Positions 1 through 10,139 of a DNA stretch of 64,000 nt are shown here, piece by piece. Positions within the stretch are counted from its first letter, which is position 1. Every line of letters starts with the position of its first letter. Location of the stretch: assembly GCA_030295235.1 (NCBI GenBank), contig AP026142.1:620001-684000 (forward strand), written 5' to 3'. Origin of the DNA: Fistulifera solaris. Lineage: Eukaryota; Bacillariophyta; Bacillariophyceae; Naviculales; Stauroneidaceae. Under the pieces are notes generated by a model that was not told the origin of the DNA, did not search any database, and saw only the letters and a list, made by a program, of their open reading frames with translations. The position numbers and the translations under genes are program-made.

Positions 1-267
1 GTGACTATCATCACGGAGATAGTATAGACATTGAAGATCGCTTTGTCTTTACCCGATTGACTTCTCCTACGCCTTTTCTGGCTACTGACAATATCATTGA
101 AGTACGCCGGCGAACCTAACGGTATTGACCTCGCTGCTTTTCAGGCCATTGCCCGTCACTACGAGGTCTTTAACAACGAACTTCGGCATACGATAACGGT
201 GATGATGTTGACGACGTGGCTGATACTCCCAGACCAGTTCTACCAGTCACGCCACGCGTACTATCCA

Positions 268-1180
268 GCGTCAAGACCCAGATCTAGGCCGACTTCGCCC
301 TTACTTCGGTTGGATTTCCCATGACTTAATCAAGAAGACGCTTGAAAATACCACCCAGTATGGCCGCCTCCCACTTCCTGGAAGCACCCTCCTCAAGCGC
401 CTTCAAGTCATCAAATCCTGCTTTGAATGTTCATCGCCCGTTCTGAAGGCGTCGGCGTGTGATATTGTCTACGCCAACACCCGGCTGTTGACAATGGGTC
501 CACGTCTGCAGTCATTTTTGTTGGTCATGATACCATGGTTACAGATGTTTATGGTATCAAAACCGATAGCCAATTCCTCCGGACCTTAGAAGACAATATT
601 CGGCGAACGGGGGAGCCCCTACTCGTCTCCTTAGTGACAGCGCCCAAGTTCTCATCAGCAACGCGGTTCAAGATGTTCTTCGTACTTTTTGCATCGGGAG
701 CATGGCAAAGTGAACCTCATCAACAACAACAAAACCCTGCCGAACGCCGTTTCCAAACGATCAAGAATACTGCCAATCGCATCTTAGATCGTACAGGTGC
801 ACCACCTTCACGTGGCTTCTTTGTCTTCAATACGTGTGTTTTCTACTCAACCACACGTACAACCAAACCTTGAAGACAGTTCCGTTGTTGGCACTGACGG
901 GTTCGACTCCCGATGTTAGTGTTCTCTTGGCGCTTCTATTTTTGGCAACGTGTGTTGTATTTGAAACACGACTATGGCTTCCCTTCTGATTCTTCCGAAG
1001 GCCTTGGAAATATTGTTGGTATTTCTGAACATGTTGGACCCGCTCTTTGCTGGAAGATTCTGTCCGCTGATACTCAGAAAGTCATTTGTCGCTCTTCCGT
1101 TCGTCCGTACACTGCTGACGACCCTAATTTGCGCGCCGCTCGGACTGCCGGGGAGATGTCTACTACTTCTGCTCCTGTCG
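268..1180 (+). pseudogene. copia integrase region, frame-broken
   Basis: Fragments in all three frames align end to end as the integrase part of a copia polyprotein. Around 320-540 the reading includes GWISHDLIKKTLENTT and then AVIFVGHDTMVTDVYGIK, which resembles the start of the integrase core of diatom copia elements. Around 700-800 comes NPAERRFQTIK, matching the conserved NxAERxxQTxK segment near the catalytic Glu of copia integrases. Downstream to about 1180 the frame holds ISEHVGPALCWKIL, as in the region after the core. At least two frame changes (near 620 and 900) break it. No intact integrase can be read here. Confidence 0.7.
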
Positions 1181-1703
1181 TTCTGTCCCGTGAACGATTC
1201 AGTCACCGAGAACAGTCCGTTTTCTCTCAGCCCTCCCGACGACGCAGCGACCATGCCTCCTCCGCCACCACTTGTTGATGTCAGTGATTTGATTGGTCGC
1301 GCACGTTTCTGACGGACGTGGCTTCTGATGGGCAGAAACACCGGCGCCAAGGATTGCACGTCTTGTCGACGATTTCGATTCTTCCATCAAACGAGTACCA
1401 GAACGAATCAAGTTTGTATGTAAGGTTGGTGAAGACGAGGCCGAAGAAGTTTTTAGCTATGCCCAGATCATGGCATACCTAGATCAAGACGCTGGATGCT
1501 CCGGTTTGGAAGTTCAAGCGCATCATTTCGCATCAAGGCCCATTTTGCGATGGAGATCCCGAATACAAAGGCTCTTCCTACAATGTTTTGATCGAATGGG
1601 AGAACGGGGAGATCACAGCTGAACCTCTAAATGTTATTGCTTCCGACGACCCCGTGACCTGCGCTATATATGCCAAGGAAAATAACCTCTTGGATGTTCA
1701 GGG

Positions 1704-2858
1704 TTGGAAGAGATTCAAAGGCATCGCAAAAGACACAAGAAATTCACCCGACTGGTGAACCATGCGAAGCTTCGCTCCTACAACACTGCTCCGCGCTACA
1801 AGTATGGTTTCGAAATTCCCCGAGACTATGCACATGCGATGCGTTTAGACGAGAAAAATAAGAACACCAAGTGGAAAGAGGCAGTTGCTCTAGAGTTGTT
1901 ACAAATTCAAGAGTACGAGACCTTCAAGGACTTAGGTCACAAGTCTGTTGGGAGGCCTCCTCAAGGGTACAAGAAGATTCGTGTCCACTTAGTTTTCGAC
2001 GTCAAGCATGACGGACGTCACAAAGCACGACTGGTGGCAGACGGACATTTAACCGATATCCCTACTGAGTCTGTCTACTCCGGTGTCGTCAGTTTACGGA
2101 GTTTCCGTCTGGTTGCTTTTCTTGCTGAGCTTAATTCTCTCAAGTTCTGGGCTACTGACATTGGCAATGCCTATCTTGAGGCGTTTACTTCCGAACGCGT
2201 CTACATCGAGGCTGGACCTGAGTTCGGAGAATTAGCAGGCCATATTCTCCTTATCAGCAAGGCCCTCTACGGACTACGTACTAGTAGCGCGCAATGGGCG
2301 GATCGATTGGCCGACGTCATGCGTGAATTGGGTTTTCAACAATGCAAGGCTGACCCCTATATTTGGCTACGACGTAACGGAGACGTCTACGAGTATGTTG
2401 CTGTCTATGTCGATGATTTAGCTTTAGCGATGAGGGATCCCCAAGGGTTTGTCAACCTGCTTATGAAACAGTACAGGTTCAAGTTGAAGGGAACCGGCCC
2501 AGTCAGCTTTCACCTTGGTATGGATTTCACTCGTGACAAGGATGGTACTCTCTGCATGTCTCCCAAGAAATACACCGAGAAGATCATTGCGAATTATGAA
2601 CGGATGTACGGGGAGTCGTTGAAACAGAATGTCACTTCACCGTTAGAGAAAGGCGATCATCCAGAATTGGACACTTCGGAGTTTCTGGATGAGAAAAGCA
2701 CTCGAGACTACCAGTCTTTGATCGGTTCGTTACAGTGGTTAATCAGTATCGGACGTTTCCGACATCATGACTGCTGTTATGACGATGTCCGCGTTTCGTT
2801 CCGCTCCAGCGCCAAGGGTCATTTGGATCGAGTTAAGAGAATCTTCGGATACATTTGA
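1704..2858 (+). CDS. copia reverse transcriptase domain
   Basis: This 384-residue open frame is the reverse transcriptase part of the element. KHDGRHKARLVADGH (about residues 105-120) is the copia fingers motif, FWATDIGNAYLEA carries the first catalytic Asp, ALYGLRTSSAQWADR is the conserved palm segment, and YVAVYVDDLALAM holds the YVDD catalytic pair. SLIGSLQWLISIGR near the end is the copia motif that precedes RNase H. The domain itself is uninterrupted, although the polyprotein is broken on both sides: upstream joining is lost before 1704, and the frame ends at 2858 with RNase H continuing in other frames. The first ATG is not a true start; this is part of a longer polyprotein. Confidence 0.9.
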   Translation: MEEIQRHRKRHKKFTRLVNHAKLRSYNTAPRYKYGFEIPRDYAHAMRLDEKNKNTKWKEAVALELLQIQEYETFKDLGHKSVGRPPQGYKKIRVHLVFDVKHDGRHKARLVADGHLTDIPTESVYSGVVSLRSFRLVAFLAELNSLKFWATDIGNAYLEAFTSERVYIEAGPEFGELAGHILLISKALYGLRTSSAQWADRLADVMRELGFQQCKADPYIWLRRNGDVYEYVAVYVDDLALAMRDPQGFVNLLMKQYRFKLKGTGPVSFHLGMDFTRDKDGTLCMSPKKYTEKIIANYERMYGESLKQNVTSPLEKGDHPELDTSEFLDEKSTRDYQSLIGSLQWLISIGRFRHHDCCYDDVRVSFRSSAKGHLDRVKRIFGYI

Positions 2859-3502
2859 AGATGCGGAACGCCGCCATCCGTTTTCGTACAGGACTTCCCG
2901 GATCTGTCCGATCTACCTAATTTCGAGTACGATTGGTCCAAGTCAGTCTACGGTGATGTGAAAGAGATTCTTCCCCATGATGCTCCCGGAACCTCTCGGT
3001 ATGCCAGTTGTTTCTACACATTACGTCGATGCAAACTTAATGCATTGCATGGCTACGGGGAGATCTGTGACTGGCATTCTGCATTTTCTTAATCAGACGG
3101 CCGATTGATTGGTATTCCAAGAAGCAAGCTACCGTCGGAAACTGCCACCTATGGATCCGAATTTGTCGCCGCAGGACGTGTGTCGAACAGATCATCGATA
3201 TCCGAAACACACTTCGCTACCTGGGAGTTCCTATTCGTGACAAGGCTTATATGTTTGGTGACAACCAATCGGTTGTCAATAGTGCGACTCAAGTTCATGC
3301 CAAGCTACACAAGCGTCACACGATGCTTTCGTTTCATCGAGTTCGCGAGGCAATTGCATCTGGTATGATTGCTTTCCTTCACATTCCTGGCGAAATGAAC
3401 CCGGCCGATATTCTCAGTAAGCATTGGGGATATTCGCAGATCTGGCCGCGTCTAAAGGCAGTACTGTTTTGGATGGGTGACACCTCGGAGATCGGAGACT
3501 AG
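2859..3502 (+). pseudogene. copia RNase H region, frame-broken
   Basis: The connection and RNase H parts of the element continue after the reverse transcriptase in shifted frames. Around 3010-3060 one reads VVSTHYVDANLMHCMATG, with the acidic residue usual at the start of copia RNase H. Around 3120-3170 the reading DWYSKKQATVETATYGSEF gives the conserved ETATYGSEF segment, and from 3251 on the frame has MFGDNQSVVNSATQ and FLHIPGEMNPADILSKH, which is the highly conserved copia C-terminus. The stop at 3500-3502 is a plausible natural end of the polyprotein. Frame changes near 2860 and 3170 break it as read. Confidence 0.75.
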
Positions 3503-3649
3503 CTTACGGTTTCAAGGAGTCGGCTCATATGTGTGATTTTGTGCTGAGTGGTTTTATATGTTTATGTGTCAGAGCGAGGCAAACAGTTATGGAGTTTGGT
3601 GGAATTGGTTCGGATTTAAATTTGAGATCGTGTCTGAGAAGACGGGGAG

Positions 3650-4167
3650 TGACAAATTGTGTTTAGTTTTGGATCGTGAGCATTCGGGACTTCTAGTGTG
3701 GACGGAGTGTAGTCACTGTCTGAATGATAGTGAGTTTGTGGATCCGGTACTCCAGGTATCTTTTGGAGTTTGCTTCCGCCCCACGTCATCGGAAGTTTGG
3801 GTACAAATACAAGTTCTTCTCTTGACACGTCGCAGAGGTGTGTGTAGTGTGTGGTATATTGTTCTACGTGACGTACAAAGTGGTACGAGAGCTAGGGAAG
3901 TTATGTTAAAGTCTACGGCGGCTTAGTACTTGGTAAATGGCGACGTCGACAAAATCAGGTTCAAGTTCACAAGATCTTGACTTCATTTTACCTTCGTTTT
4001 TTGCAGTCTCACATGAATAACAATAGTGAATTTGGTTTGCCTCGACTTTCCTTGTTCGCTTTATTCTATCGCATCCTGTCTCCTGAAGACAAGCTTTCTT
4101 TCGTTCTCGCTTCCTGTTTTGAAGATTCGTTTCGGGTGAGCTATCTGTGCGCTCCCGGAATTTGTCA
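3650..4167 (+). repeat. putative 3' LTR of the copia element
   Basis: The 518-bp segment starts TGACAAATTGTG and ends GGAATTTGTCA, giving TG...CA ends and a 9-bp terminal inverted repeat (TGACAAATT / AATTTGTCA). A purine-rich tract (GAGAAGACGGGGAG, 3636-3649, one interruption) directly precedes it, as a polypurine tract should. It follows the RNase H stop by 147 bp. No long open frame is visible inside. The matching 5' LTR lies outside the window, so identity between the two LTRs and the target-site duplication cannot be checked here. Confidence 0.6.
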
Positions 4168-4280
4168 CTTTTCATTTTTACTATTTTCTGATTCGTATCT
4201 TCTTGTTTCTCGTACTCACGTGTATCGTTAATTCATGAATACCATATAATTATAAAAATAAATAGTTACTTTATCTTATT

Positions 4281-4315
4281 CACCACTCACCACTCACCAC
4301 TCACCACTCACCACC
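4281..4315. repeat. CACCACT minisatellite, 5 copies
   Basis: Five head-to-tail copies of the heptamer CACCACT (the last imperfect) lie between the copia LTR and the DUF285 gene. The rest of 4168-4629 is AT-rich, with GTACC-type short palindromes near 4430-4480, and shows no gene. Confidence 0.9.
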
Positions 4316-4629
4316 AATGAGTCAAAGGATAAAAGATCCTTGGAAAAAATAGGAAATAGGTGTATAGCAGAATGGGATGATACTTGTATCTTGTATGGGG
4401 TATTGGGTACCAGTAACCAGTATTTGTAATTTGTACCAAGCCTGATACAGTACGGTACCGCATATCGCTTACAGTAAGTACCATTGAAAAAAAACAAGTA
4501 CGGAGTACTCAGTAGTAACCAGAGTCCCGAGTCCCGAGCTATCTCCAACTCCAACCCACTCAATTTCAAAACTCACAAAAAAAATACAAGCAAGAAAAAG
4601 CTCAACAACAACAAACTACCGGTACCACC

Positions 4630-5976
4630 ATGCAGTTTCTACGATCCATCATCATCATCCTCTCCATTGCGGCATTTGCTCTTCTTTCTCCGGAAACAGA
4701 AGCGCCAATTTCTCAATATAGGAACTTGCTTGCGTTTCCGCAACCGATGTGGATATGGTCAAATCTATGTCAAGCTTGCTGATAATTCTGGTTGTAAAAC
4801 CAAGTGTGTTCGCCAGCGTTACGCTCAATTCAATGCTTTCTGATGGATGGACTTATGGAAAATGTCCTCCCTCGATGCTTCCGATAGCAAGACCGAGCTT
4901 CAAGATGCAGTATATATGGTGATACAAGATCTCACATTGGCCAAGGCAGCATTGGCCGACACGTATGGTTGGCCAATTGGAAAGTGGTGCTTTACTTCAA
5001 GCCGTCAAGGATATGAGCAATCTTTTGCCGAGGCTGTATGGTTCAACGAAGCTTTGTCTGATTGGGACACTTCCAATGTAGAGAATATGAACGGAATGTT
5101 CTATGGCTGCAGGAGCCTTCAACAGGGATATTGGCTTGTGGAATGTTGGCCGCGTCACCGACATGTCGTACATGTTTGCGTATGCCACATCGTTTGATCA
5201 GGATTTGTCTGGTTGGGACACATCGAATGTGGAAAACATGAAGGAAATGTTCCCTGGCACAGGAGCCTTGAACATTGGTTCGTGGAACGTTGGTCGGGTA
5301 ACAGACATGTCAAACATGTTTGCGGAGTCTAGTTTTTTCAATCAGGATTTGTCACCCTGGGACACTTCAAAGGTGGTGGACATGAGCTTTATGTTTTGGT
5401 TTGCACCATCTTTCAATGCGGACGTTAGCGCTTGGAACGTATCCCGTGACAAGCATGTCCAGCATGTTTTATGGGGCTTCATCGTTCGAACAGAATTTGT
5501 CGTCATGGGACACTTCGAACGTGGAGAATTTGAATAGCATGTTTTCGTATGCATCATCTTTCAATGCTGACATTGGCTCTTGGAATGTTGGCCGTGTTAC
5601 CGACATGAGCCTTATGTTTTTGAGTGCCATTCTTTTCCAACAGGATTTGTCAAGCTGGGACACTTCACAAGTGGAGAATATGAACCGCATGTTTTCGTAT
5701 GCATCATCCTTCAATGCTGACATTGGCTCCTGGAATGTGTCCCATGTCAAAAATATGAATTTCATGTTCAATAGTGCTGTCAACTTCAATCAGGATTTGT
5801 CAATCTGGGACACTTCGAACGTCATGAGTATGTCAAGAATGTTTCAGTATGCACCATCCTTCAATGGTGACATTAGCTCCTGGGATGTATCCCGTGTGAC
5901 AAACATGTATTTTATGTTTAACGACGCGACCAACTTCAACCAAGATCTCTGTGAGTGGGGAAGCCAATTCGCGTGA
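4630..5976 (+). CDS. secreted BspA-like/DUF285 repeat protein, frame-broken
   Basis: The ATG at 4630 starts a clear signal peptide (MQFLRSIIIILSIAAFALL followed by SPETEA). Further on, about ten repeats of roughly 24-34 residues follow the BspA-like/DUF285 pattern: FNQDLSxWDTSNVENMxxMF alternating with FNADIGSWNVGRVTDMSxMF. In algae and parasites this family is secreted or surface-exposed; its role is not known here. The last repeat has DLCEWGSQFA and a stop at 5974-5976. The signal-peptide frame ends near 4776, and the repeat frame changes near 5103 and 5445, so three frame breaks interrupt the gene as read. Repeat sequence on either side of each break is well conserved, with no internal stops, which argues for recent loss or sequence error over old decay. 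Confidence 0.75.
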
Positions 5977-7238
5977 CCAATTTGTCAACCTTTTCTCCAT
6001 GTTTAATGGATCAGGCTGTCCTGAACAAGGCGACCCTGATTTTTTTGGTCAATCCGGCCGGGTCCGTTTTTGTTCTGCCTGCAACTGATGTGCGACAAAC
6101 ATATTATTCAAACAAACAAGTACCGTAGCAATAACCTAATTAATTTTATTCCTTCATTTCCTTAACTCGGAATGCAATTTCGACATTCGGACTGATTTTT
6201 TGGTGTCCATTATTTTAATTTTCTCACAAATTGCTCAAGCTGGCCCGTGTGTCACGGAATTGCGGATAGCGGACAGACTACTAGGGATTTAGCCAATTTA
6301 GCCGCACGACCTAATGCGAACTCCGATCCCTAAATCGGAAGCATCCGGAGCGTAACCTCATGGGAGAGGCCCAAGGGTCTTTGCATGATTTGGTTTGATC
6401 GTAAAGAAGGTGGAAGTTGTCAAGCGATGCAATACAAGAGTGTTAGAGCCACATACGTGAGCTCAGAATTTCAAGATAAAACAAGACCTAGTCCGATGGC
6501 AGAGTGACATTCTCGGCGGAACCATCACCCAGTGAGATTCCACCTTGTTCATTTTGTCGGATTTGTAAAGGCTTTATAATATTGTTGTTTGGAAAACTTT
6601 GACTGTTTGTTGTCTTAGTTCTACCAGATACTTCCTCGTCTGTTGTTGCGAAACGTAGCGACTTGGTTGACAGAAAATACTTCCAATATCTGTTCGTCGA
6701 CACGTGAGACCATGCTGAGTAAGCTCTCACGCACTAGTGCTAGTAAAGGGCGAGACCTGAACACGTTGGCGAAAGGTTTTGTGCCGTTGCAGTCAAACAG
6801 ACCCAAAAAATGGACGATGTCGAATTACACCATATCCGGTTTCTCCCCGTTGATAAATTTTTTCCCTACGGGGCCTACGTGAAATTTACGTGTGCTGTGT
6901 AGACATTTGACATTCGCAGCATTGAATCTTTCCTCTTTTCTACCTTGAGGTAAAAGAAGATGATGCCCCTATATAAAAAAGTAAAGACTCTATGTTGGTG
7001 AAATAATAACAAAATTGGTGCAAGTGGTTGTGAAAATCGGCAGGGCGACATGCAGAATGCCCGGGTACCCCTACATGGATAAAATTCCTACTGGTGCAAC
7101 GTAGAATCCACGTAGGCACTCTTCCGAAGCGCATACTACGTACGCCCTCTTCGCATTTTCACAATCAGCGCAACGGTGTTATTGTGGCCGGTCTTTCGCT
7201 TCTACTTCATTTAATCATCAAAAGGTCTAACGAAAAAG
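5977..7238. other. intergenic region without a convincing gene
   Basis: No supported gene. On the minus strand between about 6490 and 6810 two overlapping frames give gene-like peptide (for example PLLALVRESLLSMVSR followed by VDEQILEVF) that could be joined across a frame break, but I recognise no family. A short palindrome around the GATCCCTAAATCGG sequence lies near 6330. The left part holds the 3' side of the DUF285 gene; the right part should carry the promoter of the OCRE/G-patch gene. Confidence 0.4.
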
Positions 7239-8769
7239 ATGTTCAGAGGCAGAGACTCGCCCCCTCATGACGGAAAACGGAAGGGAGATTATGGAGATCA
7301 CGATGGATATGCGGACAGTCGTTCATGGTGACTACGACTCGAAGCGATCTCGGCGAGGTGATTAATTATTATAGCGATGATGGCTCCCCTTCGATTAAAG
7401 ATTCGATGATGCGCATCAATAAAGGGTTCTCTCACTGTAATGATTACTTTTTTCTTTTCAAAGGCTACGATTTTCCGGATGAAAGAAGTAGTGATAGCCG
7501 CAACCTGCGTCATGACTCACTAAATTACGACGATTGGAAGTGCTTCGAGGTAATTCGGTTTTTTATTTGACACCAACCATTGCTTTGTCTATTTTTCTGT
7601 TGCTCGTCACTGATGATTTGTCCCGTTGACGTACGAAGTGCTTGACGTGGAACTACCCGGACGACCGCCGCTGCAATCGTTGCGGGGAATATCGCCCCGA
7701 TGAAGGAGACAACCAGCATTACCAGAAGGCAGAAAGATTCTATTCGGGCGTCGTTCCAGCAGATGACGAAACAGAAGTAGATGAGTTTGGGAGAGCTGTA
7801 AAGAAACCAACTGAGAAAAGAAACGCTCCAGAATGGCCTCCTTGTTTCGACTCGGCAGGGTCAGCTTTTGTGTTTGATGCCCGTTCGGGGATGTTTTATG
7901 AGGGGATCAGCGACTTCTTTTATGACCCGAAAAGCAAGTTGTACTATGGAAACAAAAAGGGAATGTATTACAAATACAACAGCGACATGACTCCGCCTTT
8001 TGAGCCCGTGCAAGCGGTCCAAAGCGAAACTGCAGGAAAGTCCAGTAGTATGGACCCAGTGCCGATTCTAGACCCGTCACGACCGGAAAATGGAATCGAG
8101 GGGTCCAAGAAGAGCATCGTGATCAAGTTGAAAACAAAGTCGCTGAAGAGCACAAAGTCGAAATCGCAAGCACCGTCTACAGAAGCACCGGATACGACTG
8201 TTGCGATCACGCAGCTGCGCGTTCACAAGCAGCATGAGCTAGACATAGACAAATGGTCGGATCGTCAAGTTGAAAAGCGGATCGAAGATCGTCAGTTTCA
8301 GCGAACAGCCAAGGGTGAGCCAATGTGTCCTTTGTGCCGCCGTAAGTTTCCTTCGGTAGAAAAATTACTACAGCATGAGAAGGTTTCACAGCTCCACAAG
8401 GATAATCTGGCCAAGGCTGCTCAGGCCAAGAAAGAAGTACCTTCTCAATACGTAGATCGTGCTGAACAACGGCGGAGTATGTACGGCCCGGATGTTCCCG
8501 CATTACCGAACCGGGAACTATCTACGGAAACAGCTGCGAATTCGAATGAAAAGACGCCGATCGTTGACAGTCTCGACAATGAATCGAATATTGGCAACCA
8601 GCTTCTTCGTAAAATGGGATGGAAAGAAGGGGGTGCGGTAGGCGGTCGATCCGAAGGCTTGTCTGCTGCAGCCGGCCTGGTGAAGGACTGGGAACGAATT
8701 GAACAACTAGCAGAACAAGGAGGAAAAGATCGATCCGGGCGCAGTGGAGGCGGCGTTGGCGCTTTGTAG
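7239..8769 (+). CDS. OCRE/G-patch RNA-binding splicing protein (RBM5/RBM10-like)
   Basis: Likely nuclear, acting in pre-mRNA splicing. Exon 1 starts at ATG 7239 (context AAAAAGATG) and encodes a charged MFRGRDSPPHDGKRKGDYG stretch; its donor is uncertain (about 7305-7330), with an acceptor probably at 7461 after a pyrimidine-rich tract. A clear intron runs 7550-7638: splicing it joins DWKCFE to CLTWNYPDDRRCNRCG and so completes a RanBP2-type zinc finger (C-x2-C...C-x2-C). Next come an OCRE domain (FDARSGMFYEGISDFFYDP, then YYGNKKGMYYKYN), a C2H2 finger (CPLCRRKF...HEKVSQLH) and a G-patch (GNQLLRKMGWKEGGAVGG). RBM5/RBM10 carry two RRMs; exon 1 is too short to encode them, so this is a reduced version. 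Basis: domains seen; role from family. Confidence 0.85.
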
Positions 8770-8833
8770 TGCATGTTTCAACAATTCGATGTTTAGATTT
8801 GCAAAAAAGCCTATACGTGTTCATCCTTGTGAT

Positions 8834-9547
8834 TTATGTAGTTAAAAACAGTGTCAACAAACCTTTGGCGAACAAGAAAATCTCTTTTCCTCCCAATTTC
8901 GATTCCCCATAAATTCGATCGACAAATGTGATAGGGACTTCTCCGACACGGTAGCCTGCCTTTTTCGCCAAAATAACAATTTCCATTTGAAAGGCATAGC
9001 CCGTACAAGTCACTTTCGGAAGAATATGTTCGATTGCCCTGCGTTCATACAATCGAAAACTCCCGGTCAAATCGGAAACACCTCCCGCATCCAACAAAAA
9101 AGTGGCCAACGTGTTGGCACCTTTGCTGACCACTTTGCGTTTCAAATCCCATCCCGCCACACCTCCACCGCGACGGTACCGTGTTCCACTGACAATTTCG
9201 ACGTTGTCGCGGTCCATGACGTGGATCATTTCGGGAATCACGCTGGGATGATGCGACAAATCGGCGTCCATGAGTACAATGCGATCGCCCTTGGCGACTT
9301 TCAAACCGGCAATATAGGCTGTGCCGAGTCCCAGTTTTCCCGCTCGAGAAACGATTTGCATATATTCTTTGCCATACGATGATTGTAATTGTTGGGCGAC
9401 CTCTAAAGTACCGTCCGGCGAAGCATCATCTACCACCACTACTTCAAAGTCTATGTGCTTTGCGGAGAGTGTTTTGTGCAACAGATAAAATATTATGGGT
9501 AAATTCTCCCGTTCATTGAATGTTGGAAGGATAATCGAGTATTTCAT
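8834..9547 (-). CDS. DPM1: dolichol-phosphate mannosyltransferase catalytic subunit
   Basis: A 237-residue GT2-family enzyme that transfers mannose from GDP-mannose to dolichyl phosphate at the ER, feeding N-glycosylation, GPI anchors and O-mannosylation. It opens directly with [15 protein letters not shown], then [12 protein letters not shown] (nucleotide-sugar and metal binding), [11 protein letters not shown] and [10 protein letters not shown] (DxD-type metal site). The later [13 protein letters not shown] and [13 protein letters not shown] match DPM1 closely. It ends right after [10 protein letters not shown] like animal DPM1, with no C-terminal membrane segment of the yeast Dpm1 type. 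This suggests a DPM2/DPM3-anchored enzyme; that is inference. The frame is intact with no intron. It is transcribed away from the small frame at 9724. Confidence 0.95.
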   Translation of the reverse strand: MKYSIILPTFNERENLPIIFYLLHKTLSAKHIDFEVVVVDDASPDGTLEVAQQLQSSYGKEYMQIVSRAGKLGLGTAYIAGLKVAKGDRIVLMDADLSHHPSVIPEMIHVMDRDNVEIVSGTRYRRGGGVAGWDLKRKVVSKGANTLATFLLDAGGVSDLTGSFRLYERRAIEHILPKVTCTGYAFQMEIVILAKKAGYRVGEVPITFVDRIYGESKLGGKEIFLFAKGLLTLFLTT

Positions 9548-9723
9548 CGTGTTTAATTCTCTGTAAAGATAGATATTTTATAATAGTACTCGTTTGAAGT
9601 CGAATGACACGCATTATTGTTGTGTGTTGTGTGTCGCTACATACTTCGTACTTTTTGTAATCACTCCGTAATTCATACGTAATAATTCATAATCAGTCGT
9701 TTTTCGTTGCAACGACCCCATTC

Positions 9724-10014
9724 ATGAATGTGTCTGCCGTCGACGGGCTGCGTGAAACTGATCTTGCCAGCGCGCGAGCCTGTTTTTCCCACTTCCAGGA
9801 AAAATTCCAGGCAGCCATAGTTGAGAATGCGTTGGGTGGTTCAAGAATGAGCTCCAAAGTGGCGAGCGCGCAACGCAGTCTCTCACGAATGTGGAGCCGT
9901 GATGCAGGCTACTGTCAATTGGAGAGTACAATGGTCTACGGTAGGAGGGAAAAAATACTCATGCCGCCACTCACTCACACTGCTCATCACGTTTTTCCCT
10001 TCATTCGAAAATAA
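9724..10014 (+). CDS. possible small hypothetical protein
   Basis: A 96-residue open frame starting MNVSAVDGLRETDLASARAC. The first two thirds look protein-like (a charged amphipathic FSHFQEKFQAAIVEN stretch), while the end (PLTHTAHHVFPFIRK) is less so, and splicing could change it: GTACAATGG and GTAGGAGGG near 9930 could serve as weak donors. I recognise no family. It is divergent from DPM1 with about 175 bp between the starts, which would fit a shared promoter. It could be chance; low confidence. Confidence 0.3.
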   Translation: MNVSAVDGLRETDLASARACFSHFQEKFQAAIVENALGGSRMSSKVASAQRSLSRMWSRDAGYCQLESTMVYGRREKILMPPLTHTAHHVFPFIRK

Positions 10015-10139
10015 ATATTCTTCTTCTTGTTGTCAACTCTTTGGTCTACAAGACGGTTGCTGTGATCACTTTGATCAGGCTCTCTCTCTCTCATTAATAA
10101 GTTGATAAAAGAAAAGCGTCCAGGTAAACGGCATACGGA

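Larger units (their letters stand above)
1..4167 (+). mobile_element. Ty1/copia LTR retrotransposon, 3' part (CoDi-like)
   Basis: The left edge cuts into a copia-type retrotransposon lying on the plus strand. In order one sees remnants of the pre-integrase/integrase region (about 268-1180), reverse transcriptase (1704-2858), RNase H (about 3105-3502), a purine-rich stretch just before 3650, and a putative 3' LTR to 4167. The order integrase, then reverse transcriptase, then RNase H is that of Ty1/copia rather than Ty3/gypsy. The frame changes several times (near 620, 900, 1700, 2760, 2860 and 3170), so as read the polyprotein is broken. No Gag zinc knuckle or 5' LTR is in view; these would lie left of the window. 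The copia assignment is strong; the CoDi subgroup is inferred from overall likeness to diatom elements. Confidence 0.9.
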
